A program made the position numbers and the translations under genes. The notes beneath the pieces were generated by a model. That model did not search any database and had not been told where the DNA came from. It saw only the letters and a program-made list of their open reading frames with translations. Positions 27,757 through 36,621 of a DNA stretch of 64,000 nucleotides are shown here, piece by piece. How positions within the stretch are numbered: the first letter of the stretch is position 1; every line of letters begins with the position of its first letter. The DNA comes from Haloarcula amylovorans (lineage in GTDB: Archaea > Halobacteriota > Halobacteria > Halobacteriales > Haloarculaceae), in NCBI RefSeq assembly GCF_004681185.1, contig NZ_SRIF01000003.1, positions 62,001 to 126,000 of the forward strand, given 5' to 3'.

Positions 27757-29418
27757 ATGACAATCGGCGGAGACTCCGTAGCCCGTGTGCTAGCGGAGAA
27801 CGGCGTGGAGGAAACGTACGTATTACTCGGCAACCAGACCGTGGACATTGCTGACGGCCTCGATAAACGAGAGATCGACGTGGTCACTGCTCGCCATGAG
27901 TACAATGCGGCCGTCATGGCGGATACTCGGGGACGGCTTACAGGCGCACCTGGCGTCGCGATTACCGTTGCTGGCCCCGGCGGGACGAACGCGCTCACAG
28001 GTGTCGCTCAGGCCTACACCGCTGCGTCACCGATGATTCTCGTAAGTGCGGTCCTGCCCGAAGACGCGCCGACGGAGTCGCTACACGGCGTGGACGACCA
28101 GCACTTCCTGGAGACGGCATTTGAGCCAGCGACGAAGTGGAGCACGCAGGTTCACGACCCCGAACGGGTTCCGGACGCGCTCAATCGGGCGTTCGACGTC
28201 GCAACGAGTGGTCGCCCGGGACCAGTCTTCGTCGGTATCGATGAGGACATCCTGATGGAGGACGTCGAGATCCCTGAATCGAGCTTCGAGTGGACGCACG
28301 TCTCGGAGACTGACCCCTCCCCGGAGGTAGTTGTGGACGCCGTCAACATGATTGCGGACGCCGACAGACGCACACTGTACGTCGGCAAGGGGGTCCTCCG
28401 CGCGTTCGCCACGGAAAACGTCGTCGCCATCGCCGACGCGCTGGATTGCCCGGTCGTCTGTCCGCGCCACTATCCCGATGCCTTCCCGAACGACCACGAC
28501 GCCTATGCCGGGACCGTCGGAATGTCGGATCATCCCGCGGCGAGTATAGCGCTCGCGGAGGCAGAGGCGGTTCTCTCGCTCGGTGTTCGGCCCAGTTCTC
28601 ACGAAGCTGCCGTCCTCGGTGACCGTACCGATGACGAGGTCGACATTGCGTATCTCGCTGCCGGACACCCCGAGCTCCCAGAATCGAACGCCGAGGCTGT
28701 CGTCGCCGGGGACCTCTCGACGCTCCTCGATGGGGTCATCAGCGCGCTTTCGGAGACGGCCAGCGAGACGAACTCCGACTACCGGCAGGCTGTTCGGGAC
28801 GAGGTCGAACGGGTCGAGAGTGACGTCGAAGCGTATCTCGCGGCTGTCCGCGAACAGACGCCGATCCACCCGCTGGTCATCATGGACAACCTCCGGCAGG
28901 TTGCCGACGATGACGTCATTGTTACTGGCGACGCCGGGGCCGCTGGGGGCGCATGGCCGAATGATGTTTTCGAGTACCGCGCGACGAACTCGTTTCAACA
29001 CTCGCGCCTGTACGATTCAATGGGATTCCCGATCCCCGCCGGCAACGCCGCGAAACTCGCCGACCCGGACAGACAGGTTGTCAACCTCATCGGCGACGGC
29101 GGCTTCCTGATGTGCAACATGGAACTCGTGACGGCAGCCGCCACGGAAACTGACGCCGTCACCGTCGTGATGAACGACTCGAAGTACGGGATGATCTGGA
29201 ACTACCAGCGGGGCGGTGACCACGCGGAGATTGCCACGGATATCCCCACCACTGATATCGCTAGCATGGCCGAAGCGCTCGGCGTGACAGGTATTCGCGT
29301 CAACGAGCCGAAGGAGGTCAAACCCGCCTTGGAGATGGCGCTGGCCGACGACGACCATGTCGTCGTAGATATTCGAACGGACCCCACGGCGGAGTATGTC
29401 TCCCGGAAGATCTGGTAG
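27757..29418 (+). CDS. Thiamine-diphosphate-dependent enzyme, acetolactate synthase/benzoylformate decarboxylase-like
   Basis: 553 residues. PYR domain with the cofactor-activating Glu48 (TARHEYNAAVMAD) and GVAITVAGPGGTNALTG; central TPP-middle domain (RTLYVGKGVLRAFATENVVAIADALDCPVV); PP domain with GDGGFLMCNMELVTAA, then VTVVMND, the GDG-x(24-27)-N motif that binds ThDP and Mg2+. All cofactor residues are present, so it should be active. Family members decarboxylate 2-oxoacids or carry out carboligation. In this cluster a 2-oxoacid (aryl or aliphatic) from ring cleavage is a candidate. It stands 338 bp downstream of the NicX-like gene, same strand. Confidence 0.88.
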   Translation: MTIGGDSVARVLAENGVEETYVLLGNQTVDIADGLDKREIDVVTARHEYNAAVMADTRGRLTGAPGVAITVAGPGGTNALTGVAQAYTAASPMILVSAVLPEDAPTESLHGVDDQHFLETAFEPATKWSTQVHDPERVPDALNRAFDVATSGRPGPVFVGIDEDILMEDVEIPESSFEWTHVSETDPSPEVVVDAVNMIADADRRTLYVGKGVLRAFATENVVAIADALDCPVVCPRHYPDAFPNDHDAYAGTVGMSDHPAASIALAEAEAVLSLGVRPSSHEAAVLGDRTDDEVDIAYLAAGHPELPESNAEAVVAGDLSTLLDGVISALSETASETNSDYRQAVRDEVERVESDVEAYLAAVREQTPIHPLVIMDNLRQVADDDVIVTGDAGAAGGAWPNDVFEYRATNSFQHSRLYDSMGFPIPAGNAAKLADPDRQVVNLIGDGGFLMCNMELVTAAATETDAVTVVMNDSKYGMIWNYQRGGDHAEIATDIPTTDIASMAEALGVTGIRVNEPKEVKPALEMALADDDHVVVDIRTDPTAEYVSRKIW

Positions 29419-29573
29419 GAATTCGACGGCACGGCGCTGGCACTCGACTTAGCGCGTTAGGTCTGGTGGGACGCTGTTCTGGGCGAGAGTTCACGGAGCT
29501 GTCGCTGACCGTCCTGCCCAGGCCCGGGGGAGGGGAAAATTTTTAATGATTCCTTATTGTAGTACCCACTGAC

Positions 29574-30953
29574 ATGGCAAACCAACCCTCAGAAACAGAT
29601 AGCGGACCGGCAACGGAAGAGAGTGATAGATACGCGTCTCGCGTCGACGAGAAACTGGCGAAGATGGGGGCCGCGCTCGACAACAACGAGGTTCTACTCG
29701 AAATTCTCCACGACAAAGATATCTTCGAACAAGAACTTGACCGTATCTTCGGGCAGACGTGGGTGTACATCGGCCACGAGTCCGAAATCCCCGAAAAGGG
29801 CGACTACCGACGACGGTACATCGGCAAGGACCCGTTCATTTTCGTCCGCGACGAGAACGGTGATGTACAGGTGCTATGGGATAGCTGCCGACACCGTGGG
29901 GCGACCGTCTGCCGGGCAGAGAAGGGCAACACCACGCACTTTCGCTGTGCGTACCACGGTTGGACCTACCGAAACACGGGCGAACTAATCGGTGTCCCGC
30001 AGAAAGGAGAGGGCTTTCCCGACCTCGATCCCGACCAGAAGGGACTCCACAAAGCGCCCAACGTCGAGAGCTATCACGGGCTGGTGTTTGCCGCGATCGC
30101 GCCCGACGTCCCCGACTTAGAGGAATTCCTCGGTCCAGCGACGTGGTATCTCGATCTCTACTTCAAGTTCATCGACATGGAGGTCATCGGCGACCCCCAC
30201 CGCTGGGAGGTAGACACTGACTGGAAGACCCCTGCGGAGAACTTTGCGGGTGACAACTACCACATCCCAATGGGGCACAAATCCGCCATCGACGTGGGTA
30301 TCGGCAGCGAGACAGCGAAGGGGAACAAGGAGAGCGACCTGTACGCCATCACCGGTCACAACGGCCACAACTTCAGCATTTACCAGATACCCGGCGAGGA
30401 CTTCTTCTGGGGGCACCCGCCGGAGATCGTCGAGACGTTCAACGAGGATTCGCTCACCGACGAGCAGTACGAAGTGGCTCGACAGTCCGGCGTCTCACTG
30501 GGAACGATCTTTCCGAACCTCTCGTTCATTCACCTCGGTGGGTCTAACGACCCCGACAAACCGCCGGTCGGGTTGCTCTCGCTGCGGCAGTGGCAGCCGG
30601 TTGAGCCCGGAAAGATGGAAGCATGGAGTTGGACGCTCGCGCCGAAGGACGCGCCCGAAGAGTACAAAGCGCGTGTCCACGAGGTTGGGACCGGGACATT
30701 TAGCCCGTCCGGTAACTTTGAGGTCGACGACGTCGGTATCTGGAACGGCATTCCGGACTCCGCCGAGAGCGTCTTCGCCGAGAAAGTCGACGCGACGACG
30801 GTGTTTTCGATGGGCAGTGGCGACGGAGCGGTCGCCGAGATTGATGAAGGATGGCCTGGTCCGGGAACGGCCTATATCGAGGGCGGGAAGACCGACGTGA
30901 ACCAGCGGGATTACTATCGCCAGTGGCACGAAACGATGTCCAAGGAGGAGTAA
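29574..30953 (+). CDS. Rieske ring-hydroxylating dioxygenase, alpha subunit
   Basis: 459 residues. Rieske [2Fe-2S] ligands Cys105/His107 (SCRHRGATVC) and Cys125/His128 (RCAYHGWTY) are intact. The catalytic iron site is NFAGDNYHIPMGH, with Asp227 as the bridging residue and His230/His235 as ligands. Such subunits insert two hydroxyl groups into an aromatic ring to give a cis-dihydrodiol. The beta subunit follows 1 bp later. No ferredoxin or reductase gene lies nearby, so electrons must come from elsewhere. A TATA-like AATTTTTAATG lies about 30 nt before the ATG, suggesting a leaderless transcript. Confidence 0.92.
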   Translation: MANQPSETDSGPATEESDRYASRVDEKLAKMGAALDNNEVLLEILHDKDIFEQELDRIFGQTWVYIGHESEIPEKGDYRRRYIGKDPFIFVRDENGDVQVLWDSCRHRGATVCRAEKGNTTHFRCAYHGWTYRNTGELIGVPQKGEGFPDLDPDQKGLHKAPNVESYHGLVFAAIAPDVPDLEEFLGPATWYLDLYFKFIDMEVIGDPHRWEVDTDWKTPAENFAGDNYHIPMGHKSAIDVGIGSETAKGNKESDLYAITGHNGHNFSIYQIPGEDFFWGHPPEIVETFNEDSLTDEQYEVARQSGVSLGTIFPNLSFIHLGGSNDPDKPPVGLLSLRQWQPVEPGKMEAWSWTLAPKDAPEEYKARVHEVGTGTFSPSGNFEVDDVGIWNGIPDSAESVFAEKVDATTVFSMGSGDGAVAEIDEGWPGPGTAYIEGGKTDVNQRDYYRQWHETMSKEE

Positions 30954-30954
30954 G

Positions 30955-31467
30955 ATGCGGGGCACCGACACCCATTCGCGCCGGGCATCCTGCGAGGAGT
31001 TCCTCTATGAGGAAGCGCAGTTACTTGACGACCGAAAGGTAATCGAGTGGCACGAGAACATGGTTACGAAGGATATCGACTATCGTGTCCCTATCCGCAC
31101 CACGCGAGAACGGTCGGCCGAAACCGAGTTCAGCAACGAGTCCTACCATATGAAAGAAGACTGGGGGACGCTGAAAGTCCGCGTCGACCGGATGGAAAAC
31201 GACTTCGCGTGGTCCGAAGACCCGCCGACGATGAATCGGCGGTTCGTTACGAACGTCCGAGTTACCAACTGGGACGATGAAGCCGAGGAGATAACCGTCC
31301 GAAGTAACCTCCTCGTCCACCGGCTCCAATCAGACGACACCGACCCTGACCTCATCTCCGGCGAGCGCGACGATACGCTCCGTCGAGTCGATGGCGACTG
31401 GCGCCTCGCCGAGCGCCGAGTGCTGCTTGACCACACTGTCGTCGGAACGCTCTCGATCATCCTATGA
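30955..31467 (+). CDS. Rieske dioxygenase, beta subunit
   Basis: 170 residues of the SnoaL-like cone fold. Motifs: CEEFLYEEAQLLDDRKVIEW, DIDYRVPIRTTRER, RRFVTNVRVTNWDD, LVHRLQSDDTD and RRVDGDWRLAERRVLLDHTV, typical of ring-hydroxylating dioxygenase small subunits. It begins one base after the alpha stop and overlaps the next gene by 4 bp. The protein is structural and helps set substrate size; it carries no metal. Confidence 0.9.
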   Translation: MRGTDTHSRRASCEEFLYEEAQLLDDRKVIEWHENMVTKDIDYRVPIRTTRERSAETEFSNESYHMKEDWGTLKVRVDRMENDFAWSEDPPTMNRRFVTNVRVTNWDDEAEEITVRSNLLVHRLQSDDTDPDLISGERDDTLRRVDGDWRLAERRVLLDHTVVGTLSIIL

Positions 31468-31889
31468 CCACAGACCAAATCGAACTGACGGCGGACGGAA
31501 CGACCGCGACGCTGACCAAAGTGACGACACCGACAGGCGCACGAATCGAGGTCGAGAGCAAGGACGTGACCACGCGACTCGACGCGCTCGACTGCGAGAC
31601 GCTGACCTGGCAGGACGAATCGTTTTACGCGACGCTCGTCGATGGTGAGTATGAGTATCGCACCGTTGAACCACAGCCACGGGAGCCAGCAGCCATCCAA
31701 ATTAGCAACGAGTATACTGTGGTCCGCTTCCGCGTTGAGGCGGACCGTTCGGCAGTCGAATTGACCGCTCCAAAACTGGGGTACGGAACCCGGGTTGATG
31801 CCCGTGCGTTCGCGGCGCTCACAGAAAAACCAAAGACGTTCTTCTCAGAGCTTCTGCGAACACCCTTCGGTCCCGACGACCACGAGTAG
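31464..31889 (+). CDS. Small protein coupled to the dioxygenase subunits
   Basis: 141 residues, beta-rich, no recognised motif (LTADGTTATLTKVTTPTGARIEVESKD, then ISNEYTVVRFRVEADRSAVELTAPKLGYG). Its start overlaps the beta stop by 4 bp, so it is translationally coupled and likely needed for the same function, perhaps assembly or substrate binding. I have not placed it in a family. Confidence 0.7.
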   Translation: MTTDQIELTADGTTATLTKVTTPTGARIEVESKDVTTRLDALDCETLTWQDESFYATLVDGEYEYRTVEPQPREPAAIQISNEYTVVRFRVEADRSAVELTAPKLGYGTRVDARAFAALTEKPKTFFSELLRTPFGPDDHE

Positions 31890-31934
31890 GAGATGGTATC
31901 GGTCTAACTTTTGCCGATCTAAGACAGCGACAAC

Positions 31935-32816
31935 CTACGACTCTCGCGCGCGGCGGATGAAGTCGGCTGTGACGCCAGCGACTTCGTGTTCTGCTCCGGT
32001 AAAGAAGTGGTCGGCCTCGATGGGATGGACCTCAACCAGCGAGGATTGCCTGCTGGCGTCGGCGATTTCTCGCGCTTCGTCCGGGGTAACGTTCCGGTCG
32101 GCGGCATGCGGTAGCAGGAGTATCGGCACCGAGATATCTCCAACCCAGTCGATGGTCGCGCAGTTGCTTTCCGGCGAGCGATAGGAGAGGAATGACTCGG
32201 CGGTCATTGGGATGTACTCAATCCCGTCGTCGACCGGCCGCGGCAGCGCCACCAGTTCGTTACCGTGTCCCGATGCGACCAGTTCCTCGGCGTCCGCGAC
32301 AAACGCTTCGTAGGCAGCGCTCGAGTCGTCTGAGACGGCCTCGAAGTAGTTCTTCGTCGAGCGTTCGCGGATGTCAGCGAACGGTGCGGCCAACACTACT
32401 GCGTCGACGTCTGGGTCGTTACGCTTGCCCTGATAGTACGCGACTTCCGTCGCGGCGAGACTCCGCCCCCAGAGGATGATCTCGCTACAGCCCTGATCGC
32501 GGAGCCAATCGATCGCGCCAGCGATGTCCCGGTCGAGTTCGTCGAAGTTCGAGGTCTCGTACCCCTTGCCGCTGTTCCGCTTGTTGACCGTGAGACAGCG
32601 CATCCCGTTGCGGGCAAGCGGGTGCGCGACTGGAGCGATGCCACCGCCGAGGGCGAATCCGCGGAGACCGTGGAGAAAGAGAATGCCTGTATCTGGGTGT
32701 TCCATCTCGACATGGTCACTCGTGATTTCGAATCCGTCGAACGCCTGCCCGTCTTCAGCGGTATACGTCATCGATTCCAGCGTGATATCTGCTGGAGTTG
32801 GTTCTGTCGTCGGCAT
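31935..32816 (-). CDS. Alpha/beta hydrolase
   Basis: 293 residues from ATG at 32816; the frame is open further upstream, but that part is Arg-rich and unlike the rest. Nucleophile elbow GRSLAAT (ILWGRSLAATEVAYYQG), acid in PHAADRNVTPDEA and His in HPIEADHFFTG complete the triad. HLPGLRGFALGGGIAPVAHPLARNG-like entry is replaced here by ILFLHGLRGFALGGG, the oxyanion region. Related to dienelactone or carboxylesterase-like hydrolases. It runs opposite to the dioxygenase operon. Candidate for hydrolysis of a ring-cleavage intermediate (formyl amide or lactone), by inference. Confidence 0.82.
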   Translation of the reverse strand: MPTTEPTPADITLESMTYTAEDGQAFDGFEITSDHVEMEHPDTGILFLHGLRGFALGGGIAPVAHPLARNGMRCLTVNKRNSGKGYETSNFDELDRDIAGAIDWLRDQGCSEIILWGRSLAATEVAYYQGKRNDPDVDAVVLAAPFADIRERSTKNYFEAVSDDSSAAYEAFVADAEELVASGHGNELVALPRPVDDGIEYIPMTAESFLSYRSPESNCATIDWVGDISVPILLLPHAADRNVTPDEAREIADASRQSSLVEVHPIEADHFFTGAEHEVAGVTADFIRRARES

Positions 32817-32910
32817 ACACGCTATGCGCGCTGCCCGCGTAAAAAAAGTTCGGCTACGGTCACTGCTGGTCTGCCAAGCTGCGACGACACGCGGTGGCCA
32901 CAGCTGTCGT

Positions 32911-33852
32911 CTATTCGCCAATTAATCGATACTCGATTCCGTCGATAGCGACGAATCCATCCGCCACTAAGTGTTCGAGGTGAGCGGACGCCTCACCGGG
33001 ACCGTGGAGAATGTGTATCCCGTCGAGTGCGCCGAACAGTTCGTTGCTCACGGTCCACGCGTCGCTCGGCCCCCGTTTGTCCAGCGCGTCCAGGACGCGC
33101 TGTGTGCGGTCTTCGTGGTGCTGACGGATTTCTCTCGCCCGTGCCGTCGGATTGTCGATAGGCTGACGATGGCCGGGCCATGCTCGAGCGTAGTCGGCCT
33201 CGACGATGGCCCGCAGTGCGTGGAGATACTTCTCGAGAGCGTGGTCGACACGGACGTCTGCACCGCCGACGTTCGGCGTGTACTTTGGCAACAGCGCATC
33301 ACCGGAAAGCACCTCGGTGCGCTCTCCGTCGTCCAGTTCGAAGAGACAGAGCCCCGCGGCGTGGCCGGGAGTGTGGACGACGGACAACTCACTATCGTTG
33401 ACCGAGAACGTCTCGCCGTGCTCGAATGGCGTCACATCGGGCGTTTCACCAATGGTCTCCGGCCCAGATAGCCGTTCTCGAAGTACCTCTTGTTTCGACT
33501 CGGGCATCCCCCACGCCTCGAACGCCCTCGTGTGGTGGTCATGAAGCTCGCTCCACGCCTCTTCGTCGCCTTCGACGAGAGGCGCGTCTGCGGCGTGGAC
33601 ATGGATGGACGCCCCACTCGCGGCCTGGATTTCGCCCGCAAGGCCGGTGTGATCAAGGTGCCAGTGAGTAAGCAGTATCCGGTCGATGTCGCTGAACTGA
33701 TAGCCGTGGGCCTCAAGTCCGGCTTCTAGCTGTTCGCGCGTAGCGCCCGTCCAGTCCCCGGTATCTACCAGCACAGTCTCCGGGCCGTCAGCGAAGAGGT
33801 AGCTGTTGTTGTTCCCTTCGAAAGCCGTGTTCGACAGCGAGAGTCGTTCCAT
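32911..33852 (-). CDS. MBL-fold metallohydrolase
   Basis: 313 residues with HWHLDH (His63-x-His65-x-Asp67-His68), then VVHTPGHAAGLCLFELDD, SGDALLPKYTPNVGG and AWPGHRQPID, the four motifs of a dinuclear-zinc metallo-beta-lactamase fold. A C-terminal winged-helix region (VSNELFGALDGIHILHGPGEASAHLEHLVADGFVAIDG) follows, like LACTB2-type proteins, which act as thioesterase-like or RNase-like hydrolases. The catabolic position favours a thioester or lactone substrate. Confidence 0.85.
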   Translation of the reverse strand: MERLSLSNTAFEGNNNSYLFADGPETVLVDTGDWTGATREQLEAGLEAHGYQFSDIDRILLTHWHLDHTGLAGEIQAASGASIHVHAADAPLVEGDEEAWSELHDHHTRAFEAWGMPESKQEVLRERLSGPETIGETPDVTPFEHGETFSVNDSELSVVHTPGHAAGLCLFELDDGERTEVLSGDALLPKYTPNVGGADVRVDHALEKYLHALRAIVEADYARAWPGHRQPIDNPTARAREIRQHHEDRTQRVLDALDKRGPSDAWTVSNELFGALDGIHILHGPGEASAHLEHLVADGFVAIDGIEYRLIGE

Positions 33853-34046
33853 TGGATTGTCTGTTGTCCCAGAGGGATATTATACTGCCGCTGACGTTGA
33901 CGCAGACGCTCGTTCGTTCGCGGGTGGGTGCATCGTGATTGGCGATGCACGAAGTCCGAAGTCGGGTAGGGGCACCAACACAGCAAGTATGCGATGAAGT
34001 GACAACTGATATTACCTCGAGAGTGGATTCCCTATGTGGAGCGACC

Positions 34047-34478
34047 ATGAGACATAGCGCCACCCATTATGGGCTGAATGTATCGGATATGGAGACCGCA
34101 CTCTCGTTTTATCGAGACCTGCTCGGCTTGGAGGTTACTCGAGAACTATCAATGAGCGACGTGCAGGGAGATATTGTCGGCGTCGCGGACGTTGAGGGAA
34201 CCATCACGTTTCTCGATGCGGACGGGTTCGAAGTCGAACTCATCGCCTACGACACACCTGCGAACGATAACGTCCACACCAACGCGTTGGGTCACGATGT
34301 CGGCGTCGCGCACCTCTGTCTAGAAGTCGATGACGTCTGGGAGCTATACGAAGAGAATCGCGATGACGCGTCGTTCGTCGAGGAACCCCAGATGGTCGGC
34401 AATGGGGCACAGATCACGTACGTGCGTGATCCGGACGGGAACTACGTCGAGTTGCTAGAGCCACCTGAGGAAAACTGA
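34047..34478 (+). CDS. VOC-superfamily protein (glyoxalase I/methylmalonyl-CoA-epimerase-like)
   Basis: 143 residues from ATG at 34047 (the frame is open upstream to 33939, but MRHSATHYGLNVSDMETALSF is the usual start). The metal site is His in SATHYGLNV, Glu in GFEVELIAYD, His in VAHLCLEVDD and Glu in GNYVELLEP, the HEHE pattern of single-chain glyoxalase/epimerase dimers. It is divergent from the MBL-fold gene. It may be an epimerase, isomerase or extradiol dioxygenase. Confidence 0.8.
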   Translation: MRHSATHYGLNVSDMETALSFYRDLLGLEVTRELSMSDVQGDIVGVADVEGTITFLDADGFEVELIAYDTPANDNVHTNALGHDVGVAHLCLEVDDVWELYEENRDDASFVEEPQMVGNGAQITYVRDPDGNYVELLEPPEEN

Positions 34479-34535
34479 ACTCCTGTCAACGGTAGCCAGC
34501 AATCACGCTACCCACGAATCTCCAGTTCTTGCCGA

Positions 34536-36083
34536 TCAGAGCCGCTCGTAGATGAGTCCGTGGTACTGCTCGATCTTACTAAGCGGCTGAGGACTAGTGA
34601 GATAGCTGGTCCCAACGAAGACCACGAGATTGAGCACCGAAGCGGTGACGAGACCCGGAACGAGCGGCGTCACGAACGGGTTCGGAAGTAGCTGGAGCTG
34701 GAACAAGACAAGCGAGATCGCGCCGACGGCCGGCGAGATGATGGCTGCCTCAGCAGACGCCCGCGGCCACGCGACTGCACCGATCAACGGTGGGAGTAGC
34801 TGTACCGTGGCACCGCCGACAATAAGCGCCAGCGGGGTAATCAGTCCGGGATACAGAAGCGCACCGATGACACCCGCGAGCATTGTCAAGACGATCACAA
34901 CCTTGTTGAGCAACAACTCGGAACGCTCAGAGAGGTCCGTCTTAACGACGGACTTCACAAAGTCACGAACGACGGTCGCGGCCATGACGTGGGCGTACGA
35001 GTCAGTGGTTGAGACGATTGCCGCGAGGATTCCGACGAGGAACAGCGAAGCCAGCGCGAACGGCATCACCTCGAAGGCGAGCAGTGACGACACCGTGTCC
35101 GGGTTCGACACGTCTGGGAGGACGGTGCGCCCGTGAATACCGATGAAACTGGTCCCAAACACGTAGATTAGCGTGAACACCCCGACGATAGTCGCCGCGA
35201 TTCGCGCGAAGTTCCGCTCGCTGTCGACCGAATACATCCGAATCCATGACGCCGGTGCGACTAGTGAATTCCCCACAGTCACCAAGATACCGAACAAGAC
35301 GATGACTTCGGGGGTAAACAGGCCGGTGACACCGGGAACGGTCGTGTATCCGCCCATCGAATCGCCCAGCTGGGTGAAGACTTCGTTCACGCCGCCAGCG
35401 TGGAGTATGATGAAGATACCGAAGGTACCGAGAAGGACTGAGATGAGCGCGCCGTTGAACGTATCCAAGTACGCAATGCCGCGCATCCCCGTGCCGACGA
35501 CATGGAGGACGACGACGGTAGCGAGGATGAGCACACCAACGTTGAACGGGACGATACCCCCCGTCAGCACCGTCAGGATGAGTCCACCGGCGAGCAACTG
35601 GGCGACGATGTAGGTGGTATTGAACGCGATACTCGCCAGGACGGTGTAGACGCGAACTGTATCGCTCTGATAGTAGTCACCAAGGAGGTCACCCGGCGTG
35701 TTAAGGTCGTATTCGTTCCCGACGACCCAGATACGCCGGCCAAGATACCAAATGGCGGGAGCGGTCGCAGCGTAGCCGACGAGAATCATTGTGATGAACG
35801 GGATACCGACCGAATAGACGGTTCCGGGGAACCCGGCCATGCCAACGCCGCTTAGCACTGTCGCGACGAGCGTGAGCGACGCGACGATCCAGCTCAGCCC
35901 ACGTGAGGCGACGACGTAATCCGAGAGACTTTCCGAGTATTGTCGCCTCGCGACGTAGGTGATAGCGAGAAACACTACTATGTACGCCGCTAGTATCCCG
36001 AGTGCGATGGGGAGATTGTCCGAGATTCGTCCCGCGAGGTCGGGCGGCAGAATCTGTAGCGACGGACCTATCGCACTAGTCAT
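34536..36083 (-). CDS. Sodium:solute symporter (SSS family) 2
   Basis: 515 residues with about 13 transmembrane segments. LSDYVVASRGLSWIVASLTLVATVLSG, FPGTVYSVGIPFITMILVGY and VSTTDSYAHVMAATVVRDFV (segment 8, Ser/Thr sodium site) are typical. It is coupled to the small membrane gene upstream (8-bp overlap). Its position in the catabolic cluster suggests uptake of the aromatic or heterocyclic acid. It is not closely similar to the symporter at 15402. Confidence 0.87.
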   Translation of the reverse strand: MTSAIGPSLQILPPDLAGRISDNLPIALGILAAYIVVFLAITYVARRQYSESLSDYVVASRGLSWIVASLTLVATVLSGVGMAGFPGTVYSVGIPFITMILVGYAATAPAIWYLGRRIWVVGNEYDLNTPGDLLGDYYQSDTVRVYTVLASIAFNTTYIVAQLLAGGLILTVLTGGIVPFNVGVLILATVVVLHVVGTGMRGIAYLDTFNGALISVLLGTFGIFIILHAGGVNEVFTQLGDSMGGYTTVPGVTGLFTPEVIVLFGILVTVGNSLVAPASWIRMYSVDSERNFARIAATIVGVFTLIYVFGTSFIGIHGRTVLPDVSNPDTVSSLLAFEVMPFALASLFLVGILAAIVSTTDSYAHVMAATVVRDFVKSVVKTDLSERSELLLNKVVIVLTMLAGVIGALLYPGLITPLALIVGGATVQLLPPLIGAVAWPRASAEAAIISPAVGAISLVLFQLQLLPNPFVTPLVPGLVTASVLNLVVFVGTSYLTSPQPLSKIEQYHGLIYERL

Positions 36084-36390
36084 CTTTCACTCCCTGTTCG
36101 ACCGTTACGTCCGAGATGTCTTCACTCGTGTCCGCTTGCGTGAGACTAAGATACAGCCCGGTGATGATCAACACTGAGACGCCAACAGTCAGCCAGATCA
36201 GTACTGGGATTCCGGCGATGAGCGTCGCCTGCGTTCCGATGAACTTCAGCCCGAGGTACGCGAGGATCAGAACGCCTGCGAAATACCCCATCATCAGGTT
36301 GTCCGCGACGTTCGATAGCAATCCGTATCGTTCTGGAATCTCTCCCGCGTCTGGACGGTCTTCTAACCGCCATTCTTCTCGCCATGACAT
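36076..36390 (-). CDS. Small membrane partner of symporter 2
   Basis: 104 residues from ATG at 36390 (MSWREEWRLED; an ATG three codons upstream is also possible). Two transmembrane helices (MMGYFAGVLILAYLGLKFIG and LIAGIPVLIWLTVGVSVLII) with an acidic C-terminal tail. Overlaps the symporter start by 8 bp. Two-helix proteins of this size pair with SSS transporters in several archaea and bacteria. Confidence 0.75.
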   Translation of the reverse strand: MSWREEWRLEDRPDAGEIPERYGLLSNVADNLMMGYFAGVLILAYLGLKFIGTQATLIAGIPVLIWLTVGVSVLIITGLYLSLTQADTSEDISDVTVEQGVKDD

Positions 36391-36574
36391 GTTTATCATG
36401 ATTTACCCCCTAGTACATATAAGTTTCTGATAGTTGGACCGAGGCCCATTTTGATATATGACGAGAGTACTAGTTATAAACCCTCAATCCTGTATTCAGA
36501 GACAAATAACCTGTCAGAACGGTGTTTCCGTTTCGAGCTTCGAGACACACCGAATAGACCAGCGTCAGGTAGCT

Positions 36575-36591
36575 GTTCTGAATTACAGAAC
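36575..36591. promoter_or_regulatory. IclR operator palindrome, before IclR 2
   Basis: GTTCTGAATTACAGAAC, arms GTTCTG and CAGAAC six bp each with a 5-bp centre. It ends 30 bp before the ATG of the IclR gene at 36622. Identical copies occur at 37478 and 37700. Autoregulation is inferred. Confidence 0.65.
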
Positions 36592-36621
36592 ATTCAAGTT
36601 GCTAGGGTGTCTCTTCCTCTC

